Shown: positions 43,012 through 52,293, numbered from the stretch's first letter. The stretch is DNA of 64,000 nucleotides from Pantoea cypripedii (GCF_011395035.1 NZ_CP024768.1:3917403-3981402); one strand, 5' to 3'. The notes: generated by a model from the sequence alone, not told the origin. Translations and numbers: made by a program.

Positions 43012-43546
43012 CGCTCACCTCCTGGACCTGGGCACGTAGAGTGAACCGATAGTGTCCATCTGGCTGGCGTTGCACATTCCCCTGACGAATTATTGGGAAT
43101 AGCGGCAACGTTGCCAGTTGGTCGCGAAAATCACTCACCGCTGCCATCCCGGATGCTACCCCTTCCAACAGCAATTGCCCCTGCCTGCGTTCAATGCGGC
43201 TGAGCCAGAGCGTTTCCGGCATCAGCTGCGGCAATTGCTGCCAGAATTGCTGCCAGGCCAGATGCTGCCACTGTCGGGTCTGTTGCCTGCGTTGCGCCTG
43301 CGCCAGGAGATCACGCTGTTGCAGTAAGGCCTGACGGGCGTGAAGGTGTTGCTCCAGCACGCTAAGCCGTTGAGAGACGGCGTGTTGCTCAGCACGCTGC
43401 TGCTGCTCTGCGTGATACCCCTGCCAGCCGCCTGACAACACCACCAGCAGAGCGGTAACCGGTGCGCTCGCCAGTATCATGAGGCTGCGCTGACGCTGAC
43501 GTTGCCACTGCTGGATGCGCCAGGGCAGCAGATTTACCGTCAGCAT
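43004..43546 (-). CDS. hofN: HofN, DNA utilisation protein
   Basis: This 180-residue PilN-like protein begins MLTVNLLPWR, the conserved cytosolic NLLPWR motif that binds the actin-like PilM/HofM partner. One membrane helix (about 22-42) and a Gln/Arg-rich coiled coil (about 43-100) follow. The ATG at 43546 overlaps the hofM stop by one base (TGATG); a much longer upstream frame is antisense noise. Confidence 0.92.
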   Translation of the reverse strand: MLTVNLLPWRIQQWQRQRQRSLMILASAPVTALLVVLSGGWQGYHAEQQQRAEQHAVSQRLSVLEQHLHARQALLQQRDLLAQAQRRQQTRQWQHLAWQQFWQQLPQLMPETLWLSRIERRQGQLLLEGVASGMAAVSDFRDQLATLPLFPIIRQGNVQRQPDGHYRFTLRAQVQEVSGE

Positions 43547-44340
43547 CAGACATCCTCCGGACGTAATGCCAGGCCGAGGGCCAGCGCAAAAGCGCCATCG
43601 TTTTCCGGCTGCGGTAGCTGTAAATAACGCAGGAGCGAAAAGGGTTTGATGGCGGTAAGCCCGTCGACAGGTGCCGTACATAACATCGTCTCTGCCTGGG
43701 GAAACGTCTCCTGTAAATGCGCCAACGACAGTGATTCGGTACTCGACCCGGAGACAATCTCTGAACCGCCCAGATACCACAGCCAGTGATCACTCAGCGG
43801 ATGAATCAGCAATTGTTGCGGGTTGAGCCGCAAACGTAGCGCAACCTGCGCCAGTGCCAGGCTGCTCAGCTCAAACACCTCAGGCTGTAAACCAGCCTGC
43901 TTTAAGGGGGTAAGCCATTGTGCAATCACTTCGCGCCGTGCCGCAGTGATACACAACTGTGATAAGGAAGATGCGCGATAATCCAGCGCTAATGTCGCGG
44001 GTTCCACGGGAAATAACCGTTGCGCAGACGCCTGCACATAACGGTGAAGTGCCGGTTCACGCAGCGTGGTGTCCGGCAGAGGCAACGCACGTTGCAACAC
44101 CAGTTGCGACGGCAGCCCGACACGCAATGAATAGCGCCCGGGCAGCTGGCGTCGCCACTGCTGCAAAAGCGCCAGCAGTGCGGGTGATGACTGCAGAACA
44201 CCGTTTCTTAACGTATCCTGCGGCAGTGTCTGCTGCTGCCAGTGCCTGAGTTGCCAGCCATGACGACGGCGCTGGATAGCCACCGCACAAAACTGTCCAT
44301 TTTGAATATCCAACCCAATTTGCCAGCGCTGAAAAGCCAT
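43546..44340 (-). CDS. hofM: HofM, actin-like DNA utilisation protein
   Basis: This 264-residue PilM/FtsA-like protein starts MAFQRWQIGLDIQNGQFCAV, with the DIGxxxxxxV-like first phosphate loop of actin-like ATPases. It is the first gene of hofMNOPQ, divergent from mrcA with 222 nt between starts. In E. coli these genes belong to the Sxy/CRP-S regulon; I did not find a convincing CRP-S site. AAGGAG precedes the ATG. Confidence 0.9.
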   Translation of the reverse strand: MAFQRWQIGLDIQNGQFCAVAIQRRRHGWQLRHWQQQTLPQDTLRNGVLQSSPALLALLQQWRRQLPGRYSLRVGLPSQLVLQRALPLPDTTLREPALHRYVQASAQRLFPVEPATLALDYRASSLSQLCITAARREVIAQWLTPLKQAGLQPEVFELSSLALAQVALRLRLNPQQLLIHPLSDHWLWYLGGSEIVSGSSTESLSLAHLQETFPQAETMLCTAPVDGLTAIKPFSLLRYLQLPQPENDGAFALALGLALRPEDV

Positions 44341-44562
44341 GCGCGCGTTCTCCTTATCCTTAGAGGTAAAAATCCTGAATATCCTGCGTTGCAGGATGGC
44401 AGCCGGTGCATAAATCCTCAGGTTAATGGCCTGGGAGAATGCAGATGGCGAACGCTCCGGTAACTTGAAGGTTGCCGGGTATATCAAAGCGTCAGGCTTG
44501 CCTTTATACTACCGCGCGATTGTTTATAAACTGCCCAAACGACAACAGATGGGAAATCTCAG

Positions 44563-47112
44563 GTGAAGTTCGTAAAGTATTTATTGATCCTTGCAGTGTG
44601 TTGCATCTTGCTGGGAGCCGGTTCGATTTATGGCTTGTACAAGTACATAGAGCCGCAGTTACCCGACGTAAACACATTAAAAGATGTGCGCCTGCAAACC
44701 CCCATGCAGGTTTATAGCGCGGATGGCGAGCTTATCGCCCAATACGGCGAAAAACGTCGTGTGCCGCTTACCCTGCAACAGATGCCGCCTGAGCTGATCA
44801 AAGCGTTTATTGCCACCGAAGATAGCCGTTTCTACGAGCATCATGGTGTTGATCCGGTTGGTATTTTCCGTGCTGCCAGCATTGCGCTGGTTTCCGGCCA
44901 CGCTTCGCAGGGTGCCAGTACCATTACCCAGCAGCTCGCGCGTAACTTCTTCCTCAGCCCGGAACGCACTCTGATGCGTAAAATTAAGGAAGCGTTCCTG
45001 GCGATCCGTATCGAACAGCTGCTGACCAAAGATGAAATTCTTGAGCTGTACCTCAATAAGATTTACCTCGGTTACCGCGCCTATGGTGTGGGTGCTGCAG
45101 CACAGGTCTATTTTGGTAAATCAGTCGATCAGCTGTCGCTGAGTGAAATGGCGATGATTGCGGGCTTGCCGAAAGCGCCGTCAACCTTCAACCCGCTTTA
45201 TTCGCATCAGCGTGCGCTGACGCGCCGCAACGTGGTGCTGTCACGCATGCTGGATCAGAATTACATCACCCAGCAGCAGTACGATGATGCTCGCAACACA
45301 CCGCTGGTCGCCAGTTATCATGGCCCGGAGATCGCCTTCTCCGCCCCCTATCTGAGCGAAATGGTGCGCCAGGAGATGGTGAAACGCTACGGTGACAGTG
45401 CCTACGAGGATGGTTACAAGGTGTACACCACCGTGACCCGTCGTTTGCAGGAAGCTGCACAGCAAGCCGTGCGCAACAACGTGATCGCTTATGATATGCG
45501 TCACGGCTATCGTGGCCCGACTAACGTGTTGTGGAAAGCGGGTGAAACCAGCTGGGATCAAACCCGTATCCAGAACGCGCTGAAAGACCTGCCGCTGTAT
45601 GGTCCGCTTAATCCGGCGGTGGTCACCAGTGTCAGTAATGACGGTGCTACTGCCATGATGAAAGATGGCAGCAGCGTATCGCTGACAATGGCCGGCGTCC
45701 GCTGGGCCAGAGCCTACAAATCCGACATCCTGCAAGGCCCCACGCCGCATAGCGTGTCTCAGGTATTGCAGGCAGGTCAGCAGATTTGGGTCCGTAAGGT
45801 TGATAATGACTGGTGGCTGGGTCAGGTTCCGCTGGTGAACTCGGCTCTGGTGTCACTCAATCCTGAAGATGGTGCGGTACGCGCGCTGGTGGGTGGTTTT
45901 GACTTCAACCAGAGCATGTTCAACCGCGCCACCCAGGCGTTGCGTCAGGTCGGCTCCAACATTAAGCCCTTCCTGTACACCGCCGCGATGGACCGCGGAC
46001 TGACGCTGGCTTCAATTCTGAATGACGTGCCGATTTCACGTTGGGATGCGGGTGCCGGTGCCGACTGGCGACCGAAAAACTCCCCGCCGACCTATGACGG
46101 CCCTATTCGTTTGCGTCAGGGCTTAGGTCAGTCGAAAAACGTGGTCATGGTACGCGCCATGCGTGCTATGGGCGTCGATTACGCAGCGCAGTATCTGCAA
46201 CGTTTCGGCTTCCCGGCACAGAACATCATTCATACCGAATCGCTGGCGTTGGGTGCCGCGTCATTCACCCCGATGCAGGTGGTACGTGGTTACTCGGTAA
46301 TGGCGAACGGTGGCTTCCTGATCGATCCGTATTTCATTACGAAGATTGAGAACGAACAGGGTGGCACGGTATTCGAAGCCAAACCAAAAATCGCCTGCCC
46401 GCAGTGTAATTTGCCGGTGATTTATGGTGATACGCAAAAATCCGTCGCGTTAAATGAAGAGAGCGTCGAAAACGTCGCCGTCTCCAGCCAGGCACAGAAT
46501 CAGACGGTGCCACAGCCGGAACTGGAACAGGTGCCTGCTCAGCCGCAACCGGCGGGCGACCAGCAGTATGCTCCGCATGTGATCAACACGCCACTGTCGT
46601 TCCTGATTAAAAGTGCCCTCAACAGTAACGTCTTCGGTGAACCGGGCTGGATGGGTACCGGCTGGCGCGCGGGTCGTGATCTGAAACGTAACGACATCGG
46701 CGGTAAAACCGGTACCACCAACAGCTCGAAAGATGCATGGTTCTCCGGCTACGGTCCTGGCGTGGTGACGTCGGTGTGGATCGGCTTCGATGATTCCCGT
46801 GCACTGGGCCGCACCACGGTTTCGGGTGCTATTCCGGATCAAATCTCCGGCTATGAAGGCGGCGCGAAGAGTGCACAACCGGCGTGGGATGATTATATGA
46901 AATCCGCACTGGATGGCGTCCCGGTTCAGCCACTGACGCCGCCAGACGGCGTAGTCACGGTAACCATCGATCGCGGCACCGGCAAGCTGGCGAATGGCGG
47001 CGGTAATACACGTCAGGAGTTCTTTATCAACGGTACACAGCCGACCGAATATTCGGTCCATGATGTCGGCACCACCATTATGGACAACGGGCAAAGCCAC
47101 GAATTGTTCTGA
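44563..47112 (+). CDS. mrcA: Penicillin-binding protein 1A
   Basis: PBP1a is a bifunctional inner-membrane enzyme that polymerises and crosslinks peptidoglycan. The 849-residue protein has a short cytosolic part and one membrane helix (about 7-27), a GT51 transglycosylase domain with catalytic Glu86 (EDSRFYEHHG), an OB-like ODD region, and a transpeptidase domain with Ser465 (SNIKPF), an SKN motif and KTGTTN at 715. It starts with GTG, as supported by MKFVKYLLILAVCCILLGAG aligning with E. coli PBP1a. An intrinsic terminator follows. Confidence 0.98.
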   Translation: MKFVKYLLILAVCCILLGAGSIYGLYKYIEPQLPDVNTLKDVRLQTPMQVYSADGELIAQYGEKRRVPLTLQQMPPELIKAFIATEDSRFYEHHGVDPVGIFRAASIALVSGHASQGASTITQQLARNFFLSPERTLMRKIKEAFLAIRIEQLLTKDEILELYLNKIYLGYRAYGVGAAAQVYFGKSVDQLSLSEMAMIAGLPKAPSTFNPLYSHQRALTRRNVVLSRMLDQNYITQQQYDDARNTPLVASYHGPEIAFSAPYLSEMVRQEMVKRYGDSAYEDGYKVYTTVTRRLQEAAQQAVRNNVIAYDMRHGYRGPTNVLWKAGETSWDQTRIQNALKDLPLYGPLNPAVVTSVSNDGATAMMKDGSSVSLTMAGVRWARAYKSDILQGPTPHSVSQVLQAGQQIWVRKVDNDWWLGQVPLVNSALVSLNPEDGAVRALVGGFDFNQSMFNRATQALRQVGSNIKPFLYTAAMDRGLTLASILNDVPISRWDAGAGADWRPKNSPPTYDGPIRLRQGLGQSKNVVMVRAMRAMGVDYAAQYLQRFGFPAQNIIHTESLALGAASFTPMQVVRGYSVMANGGFLIDPYFITKIENEQGGTVFEAKPKIACPQCNLPVIYGDTQKSVALNEESVENVAVSSQAQNQTVPQPELEQVPAQPQPAGDQQYAPHVINTPLSFLIKSALNSNVFGEPGWMGTGWRAGRDLKRNDIGGKTGTTNSSKDAWFSGYGPGVVTSVWIGFDDSRALGRTTVSGAIPDQISGYEGGAKSAQPAWDDYMKSALDGVPVQPLTPPDGVVTVTIDRGTGKLANGGGNTRQEFFINGTQPTEYSVHDVGTTIMDNGQSHELF

Positions 47113-47133
47113 TTAAGTCTCAAAGAACTAACG

Positions 47134-47166
47134 AACCCAGAAAGGTCATCTTTCTGGGTTTTTTTT
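47134..47166 (+). terminator. mrcA intrinsic terminator
   Basis: AACCCAGAAA pairs with TTTCTGGGTT across a 7-nt loop and is followed by a run of Ts, 21 nt after the mrcA stop. Confidence 0.92.
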
Positions 47167-47199
47167 ATCGTCGTTAGCGCTGATTTGAAATCATAAAGT

Positions 47200-47229
47200 C
47201 GGACATTGCATAGCATGTCACTTATAAGT
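47200..47229 (+). promoter_or_regulatory. Predicted promoter/operator of the toxin-antitoxin pair
   Basis: A -35-like CGGACA (47200-47205), 17-nt spacer and -10-like TATAAG (47223-47228) lie 37 nt before the toxin ATG. The -10 is inside the perfect palindrome ACTTATAAGT (47220-47229), with a related half-site ATATAAG at 47238-47244. This arrangement would suit autorepression by the antitoxin HTH protein. Confidence 0.5.
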
Positions 47230-47264
47230 TACATTCATATAAGCTCAGGGAATGAGGGAAAACA

Positions 47265-47597
47265 ATGTATCGATCTCAGTACTATCAGGATGCGAATGGG
47301 AAGCAACCTTTCAATGAATGGCGGGAAAAACTCAAAAAGAAAGACCTGCGCGCCTTATCCAAAGTTGATAACAGCATTGACCGGGCAGAAGCGGGAAATT
47401 TCGGTGATCATAAATTCGAGCGGGACGGCGTATGGGAAATGCGCATCCATTATGGTCCCGGATACCGGGTATATTACTCGGTTGAGAATGAGGAGATCAT
47501 TCTGCTCTTAGTTGGTGGCAGTAAAAACTCTCAGGATAGTGATTTAAATAGAGCAGTCAGTTACTTACAAGACTACAAAGCGAGATTTAAGAGATGA
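47265..47597 (+). CDS. RelE/ParE-superfamily toxin (HigB-like)
   Basis: This 110-residue protein matches the addiction-module killer family (Gp49/HigB-like): basic N-terminal helices (FNEWREKLKKKDLRALSKVD), then the GNFGDHKFERDGVWEMRIHY and GYRVYYSVENEEIILLLVGG strands and a final YLQDYKARFKR helix. Relatives are ribosome-dependent mRNA endonucleases. It precedes its antitoxin and overlaps it by 4 nt (ATGA), the toxin-first order of higBA. It lies between mrcA and nudE, where E. coli has no gene, so the pair is an accessory insertion. Confidence 0.88.
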   Translation: MYRSQYYQDANGKQPFNEWREKLKKKDLRALSKVDNSIDRAEAGNFGDHKFERDGVWEMRIHYGPGYRVYYSVENEEIILLLVGGSKNSQDSDLNRAVSYLQDYKARFKR

Positions 47598-47950
47598 CAG
47601 TGATTAAAAAAACTCAGGCTAACTCAATGGATGTCACTCAGAACTTTCCCTCTGCCGTAGATCGCGATACTCAACTGATAGAAGAACTTCGTGCTGATCC
47701 TGCATACGCAGAGATCTACTTACAAACTGCGTTAGAAGACATCTACGAAGACGGCGGTGTGCCTGCATTTCTCACCGCTCTGCGGCGTGTTATTGAGGCC
47801 CGGGGCGGCGTTGGTGAAATATCTAAACGCTCGGGGCTGGCCCGTCAAAATATCTATCGGGCGCTATCTGCTGACGGTAATCCAACTATCAAAACGCTGA
47901 CCGAGATTACTCGCGCAGCCGGTGTGCGCTTAGCACCGTACCACGCTTAA
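47594..47950 (+). CDS. HTH antitoxin of the toxin-antitoxin pair
   Basis: This 118-residue protein matches the addiction-module antidote family. The N-terminal half (about 1-70) should wrap the toxin; an HTH/XRE-like domain spans about 70-112 (GVGEISKRSGLARQNIYRAL and TIKTLTEITRAAGVRL). The start overlaps the toxin stop. A terminator follows at 47966, so the pair is a self-contained transcription unit. Confidence 0.88.
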   Translation: MTVIKKTQANSMDVTQNFPSAVDRDTQLIEELRADPAYAEIYLQTALEDIYEDGGVPAFLTALRRVIEARGGVGEISKRSGLARQNIYRALSADGNPTIKTLTEITRAAGVRLAPYHA

Positions 47951-47965
47951 ACAACAGACGGTCTG

Positions 47966-47992
47966 GAGTCGGTAATTCGCCGACTCTTTTTT
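47966..47992 (+). terminator. Terminator of the toxin-antitoxin operon
   Basis: GAGTCGG pairs with CCGACTC (7-nt loop) and is followed by a run of six Ts, 16 nt after the antitoxin stop and 27 nt before the end of convergent nudE. Confidence 0.9.
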
Positions 47993-48018
47993 ACATCACG
48001 CCGCGACAACCTCATGCC

Positions 48019-48585
48019 TCAGTAACTCAACCGCCCCTGTTTCACCAGCCATTCCCGCACTAAAAACAACGCACTCACGTTACGTGCTTCACGAAAATCA
48101 GGCTCCTCCAGCAAGGCCAGCAGGTTATTGAGTGGCCAGCGGCGGACAATCAGGGGTTCTGGTTCATCCCCCTCCAGCTTTTCCTCATACAGCCCTTCCG
48201 CGACCACAATGTTCATCTTGCTGGAAAAATAAGAGGGAGCCATGGTGAGTTTGCCCAATGTTTCCAGTTTGGTCGCACCGAAACCAACCTCTTCTTTTAG
48301 CTCACGGTCCGCCGCTTCGAAGGCACTTTCGCCCGGATCGATGAGTCCTTTTGGGAAACCCAGCTCGTAACTTTCCAGCCCGACGGCATATTCCTGAATC
48401 AGAATCACATCGTCACCGAGGATCGGTACAATCATCACCGCTTCCCGATCGGAAGGTTTCATGCGCTCGTAAACCCGCCGTGCGCCATTACTGAACGCGA
48501 GATCGACAGCTTCGATGGTAAATAATCGGGAGCGGGCCACCGCTGCCACGTTGAGGATGTCAGGTTTTTTCTGTGGAGTTTTCAT
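48019..48585 (-). CDS. nudE: ADP compounds hydrolase NudE
   Basis: NudE is a Nudix hydrolase that cleaves ADP-ribose, Ap3A and NADH. The 188-residue protein has the complete Nudix box, from GLIDPGE (about 80-86) to RELKEEVGF (about 94-102), and a C terminus like E. coli NudE. It is divergent from igaA and follows the toxin-antitoxin insertion convergently. Confidence 0.96.
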   Translation of the reverse strand: MKTPQKKPDILNVAAVARSRLFTIEAVDLAFSNGARRVYERMKPSDREAVMIVPILGDDVILIQEYAVGLESYELGFPKGLIDPGESAFEAADRELKEEVGFGATKLETLGKLTMAPSYFSSKMNIVVAEGLYEEKLEGDEPEPLIVRRWPLNNLLALLEEPDFREARNVSALFLVREWLVKQGRLSY

Positions 48586-48990
48586 ATCAACCTCAAACTT
48601 TACACGACCTTGTGATGCGATAATGCCAGCATCGGCACAGCATACCGAAGCCCGAATAAATGTGCGACAAACAGCGCAGGTAAACTAAGATGTCATATAT
48701 TTACTAACCGGTACTAACAACATATTGTTATTTCTGATTTAAAATTCTCATAATTAGTCAACCGGGAGAAGGTAAATTCAGAAAATACCGATTTTTAATT
48801 GAGTACGGTCCCGATACCATTCCGATAAGGAATAATCTAATAATTTCTAATTTAATGATTTTGCGCGTTATTTTATCTGACATTTCACTTGTCAGAATGA
48901 CATCAGCTCGCCAAAATTGACCTGTATTGATCATTCACCGGGAGCAGATCGTTAACGTGAAGGCAGTTTTTTGGCTGAACTGAGCATAGC
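48586..48990. promoter_or_regulatory. nudE-igaA divergent region with inverted repeat
   Basis: This 405-nt gap has no supportable gene. About 48690-48880 is clearly AT-rich relative to the neighbours. A perfect inverted repeat TCTGACA-N7-TGTCAGA spans 48876-48896, about 95 nt before igaA, and could be a regulator site. The igaA ribosome-binding site is weak (GAGC). Confidence 0.5.
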
Positions 48991-51132
48991 ATGAGCACAA
49001 TTATCATTATTCTGGCCATCGTGATGGCTTGCTCAATGCTGGCAGGCATAGGTTATTGGTACGCTATGCGGCATCGTCCGCCGTTGGCGAAACCTCTGCC
49101 GTTCATTAATCCGCCCTGCCGTAAACTCACTGACGAAGAACGCGCTGCCGTTGAAAAGTACATTGCCTCGCTGGCGAAACAGCATCAACAGCAAGACATG
49201 CGCGCCAGCAAGAAGCAGCGGGAACCGGAAGGATTAACGCTGACCGCGCAAAGCAACAATGTCTATCCCATCACCCGAGCGATTACCCGTTATGGTCTAT
49301 CGACCGATGCCCCGCAGAAATGGCGTTACTATCTGGATGCTGTCGAAGTGCATCTGCCGCCACTGTGGGAACAGTACATCGCCGATGAAAATTACGTTGA
49401 ACTGATTCGTACCCAAACACTGCCGCTGGTGATTTCGCTGAATGGCCATTCACTGGTGGACTACGCCGTTGAGCAGCCTGCGTTGCCGCCGCTGGTGCGC
49501 TCGATGTCGACCAATGCCTCGATTCGCAAAGAAGAGAGTGAAAATGTCGAGCTGCTGCAGGTACGTAAAGAGACGCCGGAAGAGTATGCACTGTCCCGCA
49601 CCGATGGTACGCGTGAAGCGGCCACGATCTGTTTTGCTTTCCTGCTGTTCTTCCTGAGCCTGGTGCTACCGGGCAGCATGATGGTGTGGATTGCCCTGCT
49701 CGGTGGCGCGATGATCGCCGTCAGCCTGTGGTTTCTTTACCGTTTCCCCGGTGAAAAAGATTTGCGTGACGTGCATTGCCTGCGCGGCGCACCAAAACGC
49801 TGGGGCCTGTTTGGTGAGTCAAATCAGGAACAAAGCAACATCTCCCTCGGTATTATCGATTTAGTGTATCCGCCACACTGGCAGCCCTACGTGGCGCACG
49901 ATCTGGGCCAGGTGACCGATGTAGAGATTTACCTGAATCGCCAGGTGGTACGCCAGGGACGGTTCCTGTCATTGCAGGATGAAGTGCGCAACTTCCCGGT
50001 GCAGCGCTGGCGCAAAAATCTGGTGCTGGCCTGTGGTTCGCTGCTGGTGCTGGTCATGCTGGTGAGCTGGATCCCGCTCAGCATGCCAATCAAACTCAGT
50101 CTTGCCTGGGTGAAAGGCACCGAAAGCCTCGAAGTGAATAGCGTCGATAAGCTGAATGCCATGCCGTTGCGTATTGGTGATAGCCTGAAGGTCAGTGGCA
50201 CGGGCATGTGTTCTGTGCCGGGTAACTACCAGAGCAATCGCAGCTACACTTTTATGCCATTCGATTGTTCAGCTATCTACTGGAATAACGCCACACCGCT
50301 GCCGCAGCCACAATCGGATATTATCGATAAAGCTGCCGCGCTGCTCGACACCACCACACGCCAGTTGCACCCTGAAACCAACACCGATCCTAAACTCAAC
50401 CCGCAACTCGCTTCAGCGATTCAGAAATCGGGTATGATTTTGCTGGATGACTTCTCCGATCTGGTGCTGAAAACTCAGGATTTATGCAGCCAGCAGCAGG
50501 ATTGTGTGCGGCTGAAAAACGCGCTGGTTAACCTCGGAAATGCCAAAGATTGGGACACGCTGATCCATCGCGCGGATTCAGGGCGTCTTAACGGAATGAA
50601 CGTGCTGCTGCGTCCGGTGAGCGCCGAGGCGCTGGAAAATCTGGTTAACACCGCGACCTCGACCTTCTTCTCACGCGAAACCCGCCGGGCAGCGGAAAAT
50701 CTTAACAGCCCACCACCGGGTGGTTTTCTGATTATCAGCGATGAAGGCCGTCAACTGGTGAACCAACCGCAACCGGCTGTACCGTTGTTTGACCTCGATG
50801 CGCCCTCGCAGTGGCGCGAACTGCAACGCATGTCCGCGATGCTGCTGCATACGCCCTTCTCCGCCAGCGGCATCATTACCAGCATCACGACCGATGCCAA
50901 CGGCACCCGTCATGTCGCGTTACATAATGAACCCGATGTGATGGCGCAGTGGCGTTATCTCGGCACCGCGTTACTGATGATGGTGTTGATTGCCTGCGCA
51001 TTGATTAACGGCCTGCTGGCGTTACGCCGCGTGCACCGCAACCGCCGCCGCATGGCAGAGATTCAGCAGTATTACGACAAATGTTTTAACCACAATCTCA
51101 GCACTATGCAGAGCGTGCGCTCGCTGTTCTGA
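48991..51132 (+). CDS. igaA: IgaA/YrfF, inner-membrane repressor of the Rcs system
   Basis: IgaA holds the Rcs envelope-stress phosphorelay off by contacting RcsD and is released by the lipoprotein RcsF. The 713-residue protein has an N-terminal helix (about 3-25), a cytosolic region with conserved ITRYGLSTD and QKWRYYLDAVEVHLPPLWEQYI, two central helices (about 210-250), a third helix near 343-367, a large periplasmic part with paired Cys (CSVPGNY...FDCSAIY and CSQQQDC), and a final helix near 655-675. It heads igaA-yrfG-hslR-hslO, as in E. coli. Confidence 0.96.
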   Translation: MSTIIIILAIVMACSMLAGIGYWYAMRHRPPLAKPLPFINPPCRKLTDEERAAVEKYIASLAKQHQQQDMRASKKQREPEGLTLTAQSNNVYPITRAITRYGLSTDAPQKWRYYLDAVEVHLPPLWEQYIADENYVELIRTQTLPLVISLNGHSLVDYAVEQPALPPLVRSMSTNASIRKEESENVELLQVRKETPEEYALSRTDGTREAATICFAFLLFFLSLVLPGSMMVWIALLGGAMIAVSLWFLYRFPGEKDLRDVHCLRGAPKRWGLFGESNQEQSNISLGIIDLVYPPHWQPYVAHDLGQVTDVEIYLNRQVVRQGRFLSLQDEVRNFPVQRWRKNLVLACGSLLVLVMLVSWIPLSMPIKLSLAWVKGTESLEVNSVDKLNAMPLRIGDSLKVSGTGMCSVPGNYQSNRSYTFMPFDCSAIYWNNATPLPQPQSDIIDKAAALLDTTTRQLHPETNTDPKLNPQLASAIQKSGMILLDDFSDLVLKTQDLCSQQQDCVRLKNALVNLGNAKDWDTLIHRADSGRLNGMNVLLRPVSAEALENLVNTATSTFFSRETRRAAENLNSPPPGGFLIISDEGRQLVNQPQPAVPLFDLDAPSQWRELQRMSAMLLHTPFSASGIITSITTDANGTRHVALHNEPDVMAQWRYLGTALLMMVLIACALINGLLALRRVHRNRRRMAEIQQYYDKCFNHNLSTMQSVRSLF

Positions 51133-51184
51133 GCCTTTCCCTTCTGTGCTACCCTGTCGCCCTGTTTTCAGGGCGGGAAAAAAC

Positions 51185-51853
51185 ATGCAGGCTACGCTTA
51201 ACTGGACCGGGATCGACACCGTGCTGCTGGACATGGACGGCACCCTGCTCGATCTCGCCTTTGATCGCCACTTCTGGCTGGAACATGTACCAGAAACCCT
51301 GAGTCGTGAGCGAGCCATCACGCTGAACGAAGCCCATCAATTGATTCGGGAAAAGTATCATGCCGTGGCGCATACGCTAAACTGGTACTGTCTGGATTAT
51401 TGGTCGCAAGAGCTGGCGTTAGATATCCGCGCCATGACCTTTGCCCAGCGTGAACGCGCTGCCCTGCGTGAGGACACGCTACCGTTTTTGCAGGCGCTGC
51501 GAGCGGCAGGTAAACGCACCATTTTGCTGACCAATGCCCATCCATACAATCGGGACGTCAAACTGGCGCAGACCGGATTGTCTGCCCACCTTGATTTATT
51601 ACTTTCTACCCATACCTTTGGGTATCCGAAAGAAGACCAGCGTCTCTGGCAGGCGGTGCAGCAGCAAACCGGTTTCAACAATGCACGCACATTGTTCATT
51701 GATGACAGCGAACCGATTCTTGATGCCGCAACGCGCTGGGGTATCCGCTGGTGCTTAGGCGTGAGTAATCCGGATTCCGGTCGCCCGGATCAATCCTTCA
51801 GTCGCCATCCGGCAGTGCGGGATTACCGTGAGTTGCTGGTGACACTGAGTTAA
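51185..51853 (+). CDS. yrfG: GMP/IMP nucleotidase YrfG
   Basis: This 222-residue HAD hydrolase dephosphorylates purine mononucleotides, as shown for E. coli YrfG. It has motif I LLDMDGTLLDL, motif II LLTNAHP and motif IV FIDDSEPILDAA. The ATG at 51185 gives the E. coli length; the frame extends further upstream without homology. It lies 52 nt after igaA and 13 nt before hslR. Confidence 0.95.
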   Translation: MQATLNWTGIDTVLLDMDGTLLDLAFDRHFWLEHVPETLSRERAITLNEAHQLIREKYHAVAHTLNWYCLDYWSQELALDIRAMTFAQRERAALREDTLPFLQALRAAGKRTILLTNAHPYNRDVKLAQTGLSAHLDLLLSTHTFGYPKEDQRLWQAVQQQTGFNNARTLFIDDSEPILDAATRWGIRWCLGVSNPDSGRPDQSFSRHPAVRDYRELLVTLS

Positions 51854-51866
51854 ATCAGGAGCCGCA

Positions 51867-52268
51867 ATGAAAGAGAAAGACAGCGAAGGCGTGCGCCTCG
51901 ACAAATGGCTGTGGGCGGCGCGCTTCTATAAAACTCGCGCCATCGCACGCGAAATGATTGAAGGCGGCAAAGTGCATTACAACCGCCAGCGCAGTAAGCC
52001 GAGCAAACTGGTGGAGCTGGAAGCGGAGTTGACGCTTCGTCAGGGCAATGATGAACGCACGGTGATCATCACTGCCATCAGCGATCAGCGTCGCCCGGCC
52101 ACCGAGGCCCAGGCGCTGTACGCTGAAACCGCCGCCAGCATTGAGAAACGGGAAAAGCTGGCACTGGCGCGCAAAATGAACGCCCTGAGTATGCCGCACC
52201 CCGATCGCCGCCCTGATAAGAAGGAGCGCCGCGATCTGATGAAATTTAAATTGTCGGGCGATGAATAA
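51867..52268 (+). CDS. hslR: Heat-shock protein 15, ribosome-associated
   Basis: Hsp15 binds stalled 50S subunits carrying peptidyl-tRNA. The 133-residue protein has an S4 RNA-binding domain (about 9-70, RLDKWLWAARFYKTRAIARE) and a basic tail (RRPDKKERRDLMKFKL). It follows yrfG and precedes hslO by 25 nt, the heat-inducible arrangement of E. coli. Confidence 0.97.
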   Translation: MKEKDSEGVRLDKWLWAARFYKTRAIAREMIEGGKVHYNRQRSKPSKLVELEAELTLRQGNDERTVIITAISDQRRPATEAQALYAETAASIEKREKLALARKMNALSMPHPDRRPDKKERRDLMKFKLSGDE

Positions 52269-52293
52269 CTCGCGCCCCAACGAGAGAAAATCT

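Noticed and set aside
44341..44562. CRP-S (Sxy-dependent) site upstream of hofM
   Set aside because: I looked for TGCGA-N6-TCGCA in the hofM-mrcA gap and found only poor partial matches.
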